Source of the DNA: Odontesthes bonariensis
Lineage: Eukaryota; Chordata; Actinopteri; Atheriniformes; Atherinopsidae
Assembly (NCBI RefSeq): GCF_027942865.1
Contig: NC_134509.1
Coordinates: 22,306,697-22,370,696 of the forward strand
Length of the DNA stretch: 64,000 nt
Direction: 5' to 3'
Shown here in pieces: positions 48,640 through 60,490 of this stretch; position 1 is the first letter of the stretch, and each line of letters opens with the position of its first letter. Made by a program: the position numbers and the translations under genes. Below the pieces are notes generated by a model that had not been told where the DNA came from, ran no database searches, and worked only from the letters and a program-made list of their open reading frames with translations.

Positions 48640-50325
48640 AATCTTTATTGTCACTATGCAGGCATGATGAAATTTAGTTCAGGAGCTCTTGGCTTTGTAT
48701 ACACAAAAAATATAAAAATATATCAAAATAATATACAACAGAATAAAAATAGTAAAAGTTAAAGTAAAAAGTAAAAAAGTTAAAAGTTACAGTGCAATCC
48801 GGTTATTGTATGACTGTATTGTACATATTGCAGCATAAGTAAGTCAAATAAAAGTGAAGTGCAGTGCGAGTCTCTGTCTGCAGAGGTTTATAATAATCAG
48901 TCTATGGGTGGGGGTGGAGGGGTGGATGCGTGGGGGTATGGGGTGATGGATTTTACAGCTCTGGGGAAGAAGCTGTGTCTCAGTCTGTTGGTGTGTGTTT
49001 TGATACACCTGTACCTCTTTCTGGACGGAAGATGCACAAATAGTTCATGTCCTGGGTGTGTGGGGTCTGTGGCTATACGACTGGCCCTCCTTTGGACTCG
49101 GCCGTCATATATTGAGTCCAGGTGTGGGAGAGGACTCCCCACAATCCCCTGTGCTGTCTTGACCACACGGGCCAAGAAAGTCTTTGATCCAGAAGCACAG
49201 GGGGCCAGAAAGTCCCAGGCTGTGAAGTTTCAGCGTTAGCTTGTCTGGAATCACAGTATTAAAAACTGAACTGAAGTCCACAAATAACATCCTGACGTAG
49301 GTGTTGGGATGCTCCAGGTGAGTCAGGGCCGTGTGTAGTGCTAGTGAGACTGTGTCCTCTGTGGATCGGTTCTCCCTGTAGGCGAACTGATGTCTGTCCA
49401 GAGTAGCAGGAATGATGTCCTTGATGTGACTTAGGACAATCTTCTCAAAGCACTTCATGATCACCGGTGTCAGAGCAACAGGGCGGTGATCGTTGAGGCT
49501 GGTGATAGGTGATTTTTTTGGCACAGGCACAATGATGGAGGACTTGAGGCGAGCAGGAACTGAAGCGAGCTGCAGGGACAGGTTGAAAATGTCCATGAAA
49601 ACTCCAGCCAGCTGATGAGCACACAGCTTAAGAACCCGACCTGACACCTTATCTGGTCCTGCAGCTTTTCTTGTGTTGATCCCCCTCAGGGTGGAGCTCA
49701 CCTGGTGTTGCTGCAGGACAAGAGCCTGGGCTTGCTCCTCAAGTGGTGGCAGATGAACAGTCTCTCTGCTGCCAGGTGTGTCGAAGCGCGCAAAAAAACT
49801 GTTTAGGGTGTCAGGCAGGGTGGGGTCGTGGCTGATCTTCTGGTTGCTGTTCCTGTAGTCTGTTATGGTTCTGATGCCTCTCCACATTTCCCGTGGGTTG
49901 TTGTCGGCAAAGTACTCCTCAATGCGCTGTCTATACCTGCGTTTGGCCTGTTGGATGCCCTTCCTCAGTTCTGTAGGCCATCCTGTCACCTGACCTGTAG
50001 GCTGCATCCCGAGCTTTGAGCAGAGACCGCACCGTGCTGTCACACCATGGTTTCTGATTTGGAAACACCTCGACGGTCTTTGTGGGTACAACAGCATCAG
50101 TGCAGAACTGCAGATAGTCCAGGACAGATGATGTGTAGGCCTCCAGGTCTGAGCTGTCTTTTAAAACTTCCCAGTCAGTCATTTCAAAACAGTCCTGTAG
50201 TGCTGAAGAAGCCTCCTCAGTCAGTCCATACCTGAACTGTTTTGGTGGATGGTTTTGTCCTGCAGATCAGAGGTTTATATGCTTTATCAGCTCCACAGAG
50301 ATGTGATCCGACATGCCCAGGTGAG
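48640..50325 (-). pseudogene. L2-type LINE retrotransposon, 5'-truncated and internally deleted
   Basis: Read on the minus strand. The first part (about 50325-49985) holds the end of the endonuclease domain (SDHISV, then a linker [20 protein letters not shown]). A one-frame shift near 49985 leads into the reverse transcriptase: [64 protein letters not shown] and [11 protein letters not shown]. The usual FADD catalytic box is missing because the middle is deleted. The C-terminal piece follows at about 49175-48897 (DPTHPGHELFVHLPS). The 3' end carries the short repeat TTCTTGATTCTTGAT, as in teleost L2/Maui elements. It is dead; no stop-free frame spans it. Confidence 0.88.
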
Positions 50326-50339
50326 GAGCTGCTGTCATG

Positions 50340-51868
50340 CTATTATGTTTTGAATGATGTCCTTCTTGTACCAATGATATTTGCGCTTATGTCAAGTAGA
50401 GGAGGTTTTTTTTTTCTAATTCACTTCTATTCAAACAAGACACAGAGCTCTGTGGCATGTTGATACAAATGTGAGCCTATGTCAATGCTTTAGTGGCTTG
50501 GAGAGGTGACTATGTGTTAACAACACTACATGTTGCCTTAAACTGAAAGAAACCAGTATGTGGACAGCCTTAGGTCTGCAACAGGGGTCAAAGGTTTGGA
50601 AATGTTCCAGCTGACGCTGTTACAGTTTGTGACATAGTATTGTGACATCAAAATGAAAGTACCACATTCAGAAATGTGCAAAACCACATTGATTGATCAA
50701 GGGCTATGTTAAGGAGGCAAGAAACTAGACAACTCCCACTTCCTCTTAATCAGATAGAGCAAGTCCTTGCAGCAAACACATTTTCATGTGGCTGCATGTC
50801 GCACCACTATCTCCGACATTCAAACTAAGCTCAACAAAAAGTAAAGAGAAGTGCTGCTTTTGGAACTGTCCTTACTCACAAACAGCAGAAAACTCATCAT
50901 AAACTTGATAAAGTCACTGGGATCCTGGTCTTGTTGTGGAGGACAAGGGTAAGTATAATTTTGACATTTTTTCTAGTTTTAAGTAATCTTGTGTAATTTT
51001 GTATAATTTGTGAAATGAAAGGTTTGCATCTGGAATCTGTTAGTAACAGCAGGTAAATATGCACATTATTATTATGTATTTTCATGCAGATATGGAAGTT
51101 CTTCACCAATGACCAAACAGAACTTACTAGAAAATTTGGAGTAGAGCCTTTTGAGGGACATTTTTTTCATTTCAAATCCCACTTCTGTTGGATTTCTGAC
51201 CTTTTCTGTTACCAAACCCTCTACTTTCTGACTATGCACACGATATTTCCATTGATTTTCTTCCTTTTCCCCTTTTTTATTATTTAATGTACATTATGTA
51301 GATGTGAAATTAACATGTTTTCCTTTTACAAAACTCTGCTTGTATAATCTGTATAAGTTACAACCATCATTGTGGCTAAACCAGCGGAGCTCAGAGGAAG
51401 GTACTGGATTTTTGAAGATTAACATTAGGCTCACCTATGATGAGAGAGCAAGAATATTTGTGCATCATTATTATAAATACATAATTTGCAACGTTCAAAA
51501 CTGGAAGCTCCTATGTTGAGCAATCATAGAGAGTCCCAGGTTTGTACCAGCTGTTGTTAAAAAGCAGCCATGAAGACAAACTGAATCACGACGCCAGTTA
51601 AAAGTAACACCTCTAATTTATTAGTGCATGCAGTGTGTGACAAGTTGAAAAACATCTTGTTATGGCTCAAAAAATTTGACATGTTGCGATAAATGTGTCA
51701 TTAGCGGAAGTACATTTCTTTACAGATTGTCAAGACCACAATTTCTAAATAATAAATTACATTTAAAGACATATGCATCTACATTGTTACAGTAACAAAA
51801 AAATTGTCAAAATTAAGAAGCAGATTGCCAAAGACTATAGTCCACCCTTACAGCTGAGCTTACATAGA
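50340..51868. other. Intergenic, nothing recognised
   Basis: AT-rich; no recognised coding sequence or transposon ends between the L2-type LINE and the LINE tail at 51869. Confidence 0.45.
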
Positions 51869-51990
51869 TTCAAGATTCAAGATAGTTTTACAGTATTTGT
51901 CACATACACAATCATACACAGTACAATGTGCAGTGAAATTCTTCCTGGTCCTGCTACCAATAAAAAGAGAATTAAAATTAAATATAAAAT
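51869..51990 (-). mobile_element. LINE 3' tail fragment
   Basis: ATTCAAGATTCAAGATAG followed by GTCACATACACAATCATACA and GTGCAGTGAAATTCTTCCTG is the 3' end of an L2/RTE-like LINE on the minus strand. Only the tail is present. Confidence 0.6.
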
Positions 51991-52366
51991 ATGAATAAAA
52001 ATGAATAAAAATATAAAATAAGAATAAAAAAAATGCATCTGAAATGTACAGTATTAACAGTATTAAAGAAATGACAAGGGTACGTAGCTGTTCTGCTAAT
52101 CAAATTCAAATGAACATAAGCAAGCGGCCCAGAACCAACTTCCATTTGGCCCAGCATATCGTTCTGACAGAATAAATGAATAAATATATAAAAATCAGAA
52201 GCCTTCAGACATTTCTACATTGATGGAATAAATTCCTACAGTAGTACGGACTATGAATGCAACACTGGGTTACCTAGCAACATTAAACCCATAATGCAGC
52301 ACGTTGTTGTGTTTTTGAAGTTGTACCACAGCCATTATAACTAACAGCCTTGCCACTTACTATTAA

Positions 52367-52938
52367 AGGGATAATCCGGAGTAAAATGCACTTTAGGTCA
52401 ATTTACGGGATGTTGGGAGTACATACGTTGAGTTGACATCAAAATCATTTTATTCTGATGTGTTTTGAGAATTTTGATTTGACCGTTTTCAGCCAAAAGT
52501 CGTTAGCCTGGAGGAGAGTGGGGCATATGGTATCGCCGCTACAAAACGCTATTTTTACACCTCTTCTACAGCTCCAAACAACATAACACTTACGTGGTAG
52601 TGAGTAGAGGGTCCCTAAATCCAAACAGAAGTGTCCCGAGGTCTTCATGTGGTCGGATAGAGAGTCCAGAATGAATTTAATAAAGCCAGTATCTTTCCGG
52701 AAATGCTCCTGCTGCAGCTGGCATCTTCAGCGTAAAGTCCGTATAGTAGAGCCGAGTGTGGAGTAACACGCTCTGGAAATTCACAATTTCGTTGCCGTTT
52801 TTTTTTTACAAACATAGTCCAGTATTTCTTTCGAAAGTGAAATGAAGTTGTATGCAACAGCAAAGCCTAGCTTACTAACATGTTGGAATTTTATAAAATG
52901 TCACGTGACCTTACGTCTCGCGTGACTGTTTACGGAAG
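52367..52938 (+). repeat. Left terminal inverted repeat of the Kolobok element
   Basis: The reverse complement matches 58208-58788 with only scattered differences, for example CATTTTATTCTG versus CATTTAATTCTG, and about 10 extra bases (CTAGCCTCC region) in the right copy. The match runs to TGTTTACGGAAG. It lies just upstream of the plus-strand gene and probably contains its promoter. Confidence 0.92.
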
Positions 52939-52988
52939 AGGCTCTGATTGAGCAGCAGAGAAGAGCAGGAAAGAGAAAACTTAGCAGG

Positions 52989-53712
52989 ATGGCAGAGAAT
53001 CTCTACGAAGAGGAATATTTTGGATTTGATTTTGAATTCGATGGCCTGCCATACCATTTCGAACCTGAATATACAGACGAGGAATTAAAAGAAATGGAAG
53101 AGGAGGAAAGAAGGAGAGCAACAGAAATGCAGCAGGCGGAGATTGCTGGAACCCAGCCGCGAGTTGATGGCAACTGGTGGTGTGGCTGTGGGCGATGTGC
53201 GCCCATGGCCACCGAAGAGGAGTGCCTCTGTTGTCTTGAGTGGGACCTTTTGCACCGCGGCGAAGATAGTCCTAGAGAGGATGGACAATGTTTCACGGAG
53301 GAGGAAAACTTCTCAGGGTTTCTAAACCCGATGGTGTTAGAGGCATTTTTTCATGTCCCTAAAGTGAACTGGAAAAGGCAACCCAAACCTGAGGGACCAA
53401 ATGGGCAGCTGTCTAACAAGTAAGTAGCTTACTTACGAGGTTGATTGTTTTTCTTGTTTGAATTGTGTTTGGCTGTTGTGACCACACGTACTGAGAACTT
53501 GACCCAAAACTTACCGACTCTTTTCTTATCCACTCAGTCAATACAGACTAGTGGCCTACCGCGTTGAACTTGAATGGGCATTGAAGGGCGAGCGGCTTGG
53601 ACGCGGCCAAAGACGTCCATTACCCAGCTGTGTGGTGGCGACCATGAGAACAAAGTACCCCTCTCCCACTGGGGTTTACCAAGGCTTTCAGGAGTCTGAG
53701 GAAATGTTTTAA
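52989..53712 (+). CDS. Free-standing P2X7-receptor C-terminal (ballast) domain protein carried by the transposon
   Basis: Exon 52989-53419, donor AACAA|GTAAGT; exon 53538-53712 after CACTCAG. 606 nt, 201 residues. An acidic N-terminus (FGFDFEFDG, then a glutamate-rich helix, residues 8-50) leads to a cysteine cluster GNWWCGCGRCAPM (61-73) with ECLCCLEWD (78-86). Next come NFSGFLNPMVLEAFF (107-121) and the core AYRVELEWALKG (150-161), RPLPSCVVATMR (170-181), YPSPTGVYQGF (184-194). The last blocks align with the human P2X7 tail (AYR...W...LPSC...R..FP...G.Y.GF). In P2X7 this domain is cytosolic and holds zinc and a guanine nucleotide. Here no P2X channel part precedes it: the protein has no membrane segment. 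Its role in the element is unknown; it could be a transposition accessory or captured host cargo. Confidence 0.9.
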
Positions 53713-54059
53713 AGTATGTCTTTGATGTGTTTTTCATAAAGTTTTGTAAATTATTAGGAAAATGTAAATAAACAGTATTTTTTCGCAACTTCCATCATCC
53801 TATCTGAATTACTTGCCTTTATACCATCACATACAACAATTCCACAGTCTGAGTACCAGTATGTAATGGAAAACATTTATTTATATAAATATATATGTAT
53901 TTAAAAAAAAAACACTACTGCAAATAATTATTATGAACATTCGACTACAAGAGATAAAACAATGAAAGAAAATAGAAGGAATTTTTTAATATTTACAAGG
54001 CATTTTGAACATGTGTTTATTGAAATGTGCTTTATTGACTCAAAGGGTCAAGATTTGCA

Positions 54060-57000
54060 TTATGATTTCTCAAATCTAGACTTGGTCTTTGAAACCAATT
54101 CTTTTGTGTCTGGACGTGGGACAGGGGCTATGTTTTGAAGTAATCTTCTTTGATGGGGTTTTGGTCTGGGCCAAGCTTCAATGCTCTCGCTTTCCCTGAT
54201 GTTGAGAACTCTCTCTATGAGGTCCTGACGGAATGCCTGGGATGTCTTCTCATAGATGGGTTTGGCAACCCATTGATGGCTCTGTTTGGAGTAGGCAAAG
54301 TGGTACTTGGGTTGTCCTAATACACACAAACACACACACACACATTTTAGTTGATGATCAGTTTGTCAGAATCAACTATGCAGAGATGGTGTACAAATTA
54401 TGTATATTCAGAAACAGACTTCACTCTACCTTCTGCTGTTTTTGCCTTTTCTCTGCCCACATTGGCATTGTGGTCCATGATGGCCAGTTGGGCTCTGGCC
54501 CTCATTCCATCATACTTGAAATGTAGCCTCTTCTGTGCGTATTTGAGGATCACAGAGTGGTAGACCTCCAGAGATCCTGTATAAGGATTATATTACAACA
54601 TCTTTTTAAAAACAAGTTACACAGAAATGTGTATAGAGAAATGATATTTCAAACTACTGATGACAAATATGACTATAAAAAACAGAACAGAGGAAGTTGC
54701 ATAGCTAGGAATACTACTTGTTCTTGCACCTCACAATTATGTATGTTTAGACATAGTATTGCTTACAAACATCTGTGTGTATGCATGACATACCTGTGTG
54801 CTTGAAAAGAGCCATGTGGGTGATGTCACGGAGGAGATTCTTATCCTCCACAAGAGCTGTCAGCGCACGGAAAGACGGTGAATCAGTCTTCAACCATCTC
54901 TTCCTCCTTTGTTCCTCTGCTGTCAACGGTGGATGGAAACAACTGCATGCCTTTTCACCATCCTCCCACCGATGTACACCACGAATGTGGTGAAGCAGTG
55001 AGGTCCAGCGTCGGACACATTCCTAACAAATACATAATTGACTGAGATGTGCTCCTAGCACCTTTTGACAGCTTCTACTACTGTGGTCTCTGTGTCTTGT
55101 TCTTCAGTACTGTGATGCATATCATAACATTGCATATTGCCAGATGTAAAAAGAATAAAGACTGCAGCCATTCATTATTACCTCTTTGTCACCGCCAGAC
55201 GAACTGCACGACCAGTACAGATGACGGCTAATGGACTTCAACCATGGCTGCAGCTCCTTGTTGTCCTTTTTATTGGCTGCACTTACCAGCCTCTTCATGA
55301 AACCTATGTACAACATCAAAAAAGCATTTCATATTTCAAAAGGGCAAAATAGAGATTGTCTGTATGCGTCTTCATCTTGAATTTGTGGCTACTTACTTTT
55401 ATTTACGTGCCACGGATCAAATTCATGGCGAATTTGGCTGTACTCCTCTTTCATCAACTTCCGTATGGAAGGAGCCCTGTCTGTTGTGAGTACACCGACA
55501 TCCACCCCAGGGAAAGTAGGTAATCAAGGCCTCTTTTAAATCCCAGGGACTCCATGGCAACTGAGCTTGTCGTTTCAGAAACCTAATGGATAAAGAAATT
55601 ACTTATTAGACTCAACATGTGATCCCCAAGCAATCAATTGCTTTTGTCTTGAGAACTTTCACTACATTGAATAATCATATGCGTATTTACCTGTACAAGT
55701 TCAAAATGAATTATTTCTTTGGTGCCGTCATCTTGGAACGAGTAAGTCGAATACTTACAACAGAAACCTGTTGAAACAACATATATGAGCAAAAATGTAC
55801 AAAGCAGTGTATCTGTCCAAATTCAAAAGACTATCATGCTTACCCGGACTGTCACACCTTGCATCTCCACATATTTCCACCTTGTTTCCAGATGCAGACT
55901 GTTGACGGAGGCGCTCCATAACTTTCATTTCTTGTTCTTTGTATGCACTGTTTACCACTGGTATGAAGTATTTCAACTGCATGGCAAAGAACTGGCTCGA
56001 ACTGGGGATTTGCAGATTCATGAGATTTGCCCATTCTTTTATCTCTGTATATGTGCTGCCAGTGAACAGAATTGAAGCACAGACAAGAAGATTGTTCCGT
56101 GGCATCCCCCTTGTTTCTGGACATGATGTCCACTCCCCTGTATGTCCATTCAGGCATGTCCAGCATATTTTGATTAGACTGCCTTGTGTAACAACCCTCT
56201 TGTCCTCAACTGCAGTTGCACATGTATGGCAAGTCTGGAAAAGCTCCATGAGTTTGAACTCGTCAACAAGCCATTTCTTCCCTGCATATCCACTTCCTGT
56301 TCCACTGCCAGAACCGGAACCAGAACCTGTTCCAGGGCTGGAGGGAGATGTCTCGCTCAGTGGCACAAAGCTTTCATCTGCTGGGTCCTCCAAGTCAATC
56401 TCCCCAAAACTTATGCTCATGTCATGTGCAGCCTCTTCTTGAGCATGTTCCTGTTGTATCTGCATCGTTAGAGGTTTTAGAAATTAAACTAAACATCTGG
56501 CATTGACCTCTAATTATAATGTGAACAATAAAAGTGAAAGTTTCATTCAACTCACTGTAGATGGAAGTGCACTAGCTGCGCCGTAAAGAGTCAAATCTGA
56601 CTTAGATGAAGTACCACTCTCCTTGTCATAAAGAAACAAAACACATTGTTAATTTTGTAATGTGTTGGAGTCACACTGGTGACACAGCAAAATGACAGCA
56701 ATGGCGTTACAATGCTTACCTCTGACAATCTCCATGTTGGGGGGCGTGCTAGGTATGTCCCGGAGGATGATGGCTTTGTGCGTGGCCTGACTACTGGCTG
56801 TGCTGGACTTGACAGAGACAGACTAACACCAGACAGCAGACCACAACGCCCAGATGCAGAGTGTCCCTCGCCATCTCCAAGCTGAGTTTTGTTCGGGGTG
56901 GACTGTGGTACAGCAGCTAATTCTGATGCTTCCAAACATATGGGGGCATCAGAACCACTTACCTATAATGAATAAAATAAATTGGGTCAAAACACAAATA

Positions 57001-58196
57001 GTTGAACGTCAGTTTACAAAAAAGATTGTTTTTAAAAAACAGACAGAAATTACTCAAATTATCATACGACCAGAGAAGCAGGTTATGAAACAGGTTGTGA
57101 AAGCCTAAAAATGTAATATCAATTCATATGCTCAATCTAAGGGGGAGCATACTGGTTTTTGGAGTCATTGAAAGCATCTGTACTAGTTGTATACTTTACT
57201 GGGTAGGAACAGACATGGACCATATCACAACCCTCACCCTCCCCCTCTAGTTGTATACGTTACTGGGTAGGAACAGACATGGACCATATCACAACCCTCC
57301 CCCTCCCCCTCTAGTTGTATACTTTACTGGGTAGGAACAGACATGGACCATATCACAACCCTCACCCTCCCCCTCTAGTTGTATACTTTACTGGGTAGGA
57401 ACAGACATGGACCATATCACAACCCTCACCCTCCCCCTCTAGTTGTATACGTTACTGGGTAGGAACAGACATGGGCCATATCACAACCCTCCCCCCTCCC
57501 CCTACCCCCTTATTGAGCTGCATTCACAGAGCCCAACTCGCCCATTATTTATTGCTCCCCCAAATAGGCTACCCTTACTCCATATATTGGCAAACATACA
57601 AAATGACTTCATTGATTCATGACTTTATCACACATTATAACAGACAAATACACGAATTCTAAGACAAAAAAAAAAAATGCAAAGTTACAGGTAACTCAAA
57701 GTAGTTTGGCCAACGTTATCTCAGTCCCTCCCCCACCATGTTTACTTTAGGTATCGTGTATTGGGCTACAACTCAACGGACAGGCTAATAAAACAAACAT
57801 TTAATTCAAATACATTACCTCTAGAACGCCAACATCTTGAGCGGCTTTTGGAATTGCGTTTTTCCTCAAGCGCATTCGTTGTTTTTGGCCACCATGTCGT
57901 CTTTCCTGGGTCAAGTCATCCGGGTCAAAATGTGCACTGCAAACTCGTAAGTCTCTCTGCTTCAATGTGTCGACCGGCGTGTTCATATCAATTTTTAATA
58001 TCAACAGCCATTGTTTCAAAAGTTGTGAGTCGTGAAAAGGCAGCCTGTGGAACCTCACAGGATTATAACATTTCATCCGCGTCCCGCAGCCAGGATAGGA
58101 ACAAACACGCACCATAACTCCAAAAGTTTGCTCCGCTGTTTGTTCACCAATCTGCTCACACACCTCTCCTTCTTCTGTGATGGTCACTCCAGTCAC
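54060..58196 (-). pseudogene. Kolobok-type THAP transposase, ten exons, frameshifted in exon 6
   Basis: Exons in coding order: 57819-58196, 56720-56962, 56556-56621, 55844-56459, 55691-55767, 55397-55582, 55182-55303, 54794-55022, 54430-54576, 54060-54316. Every junction is GT/AG and the phases agree, except that exon 55397-55582 is 186 nt where 184 is required. Inside it the frame must shift twice, once in the A run near 55539 (GGATTTAAAAGAGG) and once in the C run near 55517 (TTTCCCTGG), so two single-base insertions are inferred. Exon 1 has a THAP zinc finger: C32, C37, C86, H89, with FHRLPF at 49-54. Later: a C-x2-C...C-x2-C knuckle (residues about 300-340), GDARCDSPG (about 427-435, first catalytic Asp), TTDR (second Asp, after the shifts) and GSLEVYHS (Glu). 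Length would be about 772 residues. It would cut and paste the element at TTAA sites in the nucleus. Confidence 0.9.
57184..57503. repeat. 64-bp minisatellite, five copies, exact period
   Basis: TAGTTGTATAC starts at 57184, 57248, 57312, 57376 and 57440, always 64 apart. Units are almost identical, differing at TACTTT/TACGTT and CCTCACC/CCTCCCC. It lies in the first intron of the transposase. Confidence 0.93.
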
Positions 58197-58207
58197 GCAA
58201 AAGACGT

Positions 58208-58788
58208 CTTCCGTAAACAGGAGGCTAGGTCACGCGAGACGTAAGGTCACGTGACATTTTATAAAATTCCAACCTGTTCGTAAGCTAGGCTTTGCTGTTG
58301 CATACAACTTCATTTCACTTTCGAAAGAAATACTGGACTATGTTTGTAAAAAAAAAACGGCAACGAAATTGTGAATTTCCAGAGCGTGTTACTCCACACT
58401 CGGCTCTACTATACGGACTTTACGCTGAAGATGCCAGCTGCAGCAGGAGCATTTCCGGAAAGATACTGGCTTTATTAAATTCATTCTGGACTCTCTATCC
58501 GACCACATGAAGACCTCGGGACACTTCTGTTTGGATTTAGGGACCCTCTACTCACTACCACGTAAGTGTTATGTTGTTTGGAGCTGTAGAAGAGGTGTAA
58601 AAATAGCGTTTTGTAGCGGCGATACCATATGCCCCACTCTCCTCCAGGCTAACGACTTTTGGCTGAAAACGGTCAAATCAAAATTCTCAAAACACATCAG
58701 AATTAAATGATTTTGATGTCAACTCAACGTATGTACTCCCAACATCCCGTAAATTGACCTAAAGTGCATTTTACTCCGGATTATCCCT
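58208..58788 (-). repeat. Right terminal inverted repeat of the Kolobok element
   Basis: Inverse partner of 52367-52938. Its inner edge is only 12 bp from the transposase start codon, so the promoter for the transposase must lie in it. The open frames 58292-58510 and 58507-58710 are identical to inverse frames in the left repeat and are not genes. Confidence 0.92.
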
Positions 58789-58799
58789 TTAAGCCCCAT

Positions 58800-59555
58800 T
58801 GTACCGGCTTTTTGGCTGCAGTTCCACCAGAATTCCACTGGGCGCGTCAGTGGAGACCAGAATGAATGGGGCCCAATAGAGCTAGATGCTACAAATGGTG
58901 AGTTTCACCTAAGTCTCCTCAAGAGCGCTCAGATTTGAATGTAGTTTCTGAGAGCTCAACATGGGTTTCAAGTCAAAAATCTACTGAACGAGTACATACA
59001 TCCCTTTGATTTCTTACAGGTTGGCTTCTTGTTGTCCACAACGCGCTAGCATTGTGCTGATGACAGCTGGTCGACCGGCGAAAGAATGAATCACGACCAG
59101 AGGCACCGCTTGACGGCTCACTCCATACCAAGCGACAACAGAATTAAGATGGACTTTTTCCGCTTATGTTACCACAGCCTAAGAATCTGTGATGTTACCA
59201 CAGATTCTCTCTTACTACAGCTCTTCCTTGAAAACGCTGCTGCCTTTGAGACCAACAACAAGCAGGATTGTTGCCGTAAAGCGGCATCTCCGGTCGTAAG
59301 CTATGTATGTCGTCATATACACTTAAAATCCTTTTTTTAAGCAAATGAGTGGCTCTAAAAATCTAAAACTCAGCCATGGGTATTTTCTAAACATCCTCTT
59401 TCGAACACAACATTCGAATTACTAGAGAAAAAATTATATCTTGTGATAAGGGCACGCTAGGGCGTATAGCTCCTTAGGACTCCATTCATTCTGGTCTCCA
59501 AAATTGAGCGCCCCACGTGGAAAGAGGGTGGAACTGCAACCAAAATCGCCTCGTT
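58800..59555. mobile_element. Foldback element with diverged ~100-bp arms
   Basis: GGCTGCAGTTCCACC...GGAGACCAGAATGAATGGGG on the left (58816-58872) is mirrored by CCATTCATTCTGGTCTCC...GGTGGAACTGCAACC near 59482-59544. The arms differ by substitutions and small gaps. No coding capacity and no clear target duplication. The Kolobok element is inserted next to its left side. Confidence 0.65.
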
Positions 59556-59649
59556 GGATACCGGAAATGCACCGTGAGTTGCGAATCTGTAGTATTATAG
59601 AATCTGTGGTTGTACGAGTAAAATAATTAGATTTAACCCCGCCCGCCTG

Positions 59650-59870
59650 GACGGACAAATACCTGTTCATTTTACCGTCACATTCAAACGCGAAACCGAC
59701 GTGTTTAATATGTAATAAGTGTGTTAAGATTACACTGTGCGGAGGCACCACATCAAGAAACACCAGACTTTAAGCGCAAACTTTCACGAGGGATCCCAGG
59801 AGAGGGCTGCTCAAGCAGAGTTTGACTGCATGTTACAACAGGAGCTGAACAAGCATGCGCAGCCTAAGAA
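59650..59870 (+). pseudogene. BED-finger fragment of an hAT-type transposase, frameshifted
   Basis: One frame encodes KPTCLICNKCVKIT from about 59693. The expected histidines, RRHHIKKHQTLSANF and EGSQERAAQAEFD, are in the neighbouring frame (from about 59738). Together they give the C-x2-C...H-x4-H order of a BED finger, as in SCAND3/ZBED-like hAT proteins. A shift near 59730 breaks it. Nothing further downstream continues the transposase. Confidence 0.6.
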
Positions 59871-60490
59871 AGAGCTGCAGTATGGCAAGCCTAAAGTGCC
59901 ATATTGCGCATCTAAGTATCACGTTAAGATAGAAATTCACCCGCTAAAAGCGCCCGTTTCCCCGAAATTTCGCCGTTTTTTTCGCCGTCTTTCACCAACA
60001 AGCGCCGCTTTTTACGTCCGCAATGATGGTTCCGCAAGACCCGCGTCATGGACGCGCGTTGTCTAGGTAACGATGCACGTAAGGAACGCGCGTGTTGACC
60101 TGATAATACGCGCTTTCAAGAAGTGCGTTTTCCTAATATGATAATAATGTCTTTCCTTCTTTTCCGACAGCCAACGCATTTGAAGTGGTTGCGGCCAATC
60201 GCTGATCAAGGCAGCCAGACCAAGATAGTTCAGCAGAGATCTGCTTTGTGGAAAACTCTGCACAGATCTCTGTGTGGCAATGTTGCCAAAGTTCACTGTA
60301 CTGTATTGTCGTTTCACAAAGCTTTAATTTTAGGAATACAACTCCTACACATGCAATTCGCTGTTATTTTTAATCCATTTCCATGCATTTGTTCGTGTAA
60401 AAGTGTTTTCCATCGACATACATTGCTGACTAATGTTTTGTGCGTTACAGTTGGTATCTGGAGTAGTTTCCTCTCAACACAACAAATTGG

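Larger units (their letters stand above)
52367..58788. mobile_element. Kolobok-type autonomous DNA transposon, 6.4 kb, with a P2X7-ballast-like cargo gene
   Basis: The element is bounded by TTAA (52363-52366 and 58789-58792) and starts AGGGATAATCCGGAGTAAAA, mirrored at the other end. Terminal inverted repeats are about 575 bp and nearly identical. On the minus strand, ten exons (58196 to 54060) encode a THAP-domain transposase of the Kolobok superfamily, whose known target duplication is TTAA. On the plus strand, a two-exon gene (52989-53712) encodes a free-standing P2X7-like ballast domain. The genes converge, with about 350 bp between their ends. Each start lies within about 50 bp of the inner edge of a terminal repeat. 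Near-identical repeats point to a young insertion; two single-base insertions in the transposase suggest this copy is no longer self-sufficient. Confidence 0.92.

Noticed and set aside
49828..50019. Plus-strand frame within the LINE
   Set aside because: Antisense to the reverse transcriptase coding sequence.
52645..52863. 72- and 67-codon open frames repeated exactly at 58292-58710
   Set aside because: They lie in the two terminal inverted repeats of the Kolobok element, so the same sequence is read twice; no homology and no splice context.
53003..53296. Minus-strand frames of 97 and 67 codons
   Set aside because: They are antisense shadows of the ballast-domain exon 52989-53419.
55939..56471. 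Plus-strand frames of 167 and 95 codons
   Set aside because: They are antisense to the large transposase exon 55844-56459, whose minus-strand frame has the zinc knuckle and DARCDSPG motif.
57184..57503. Regularly spaced repeats resembling a CRISPR array
   Set aside because: The 64-bp units are contiguous with no unique spacers, and the genome is a vertebrate's.
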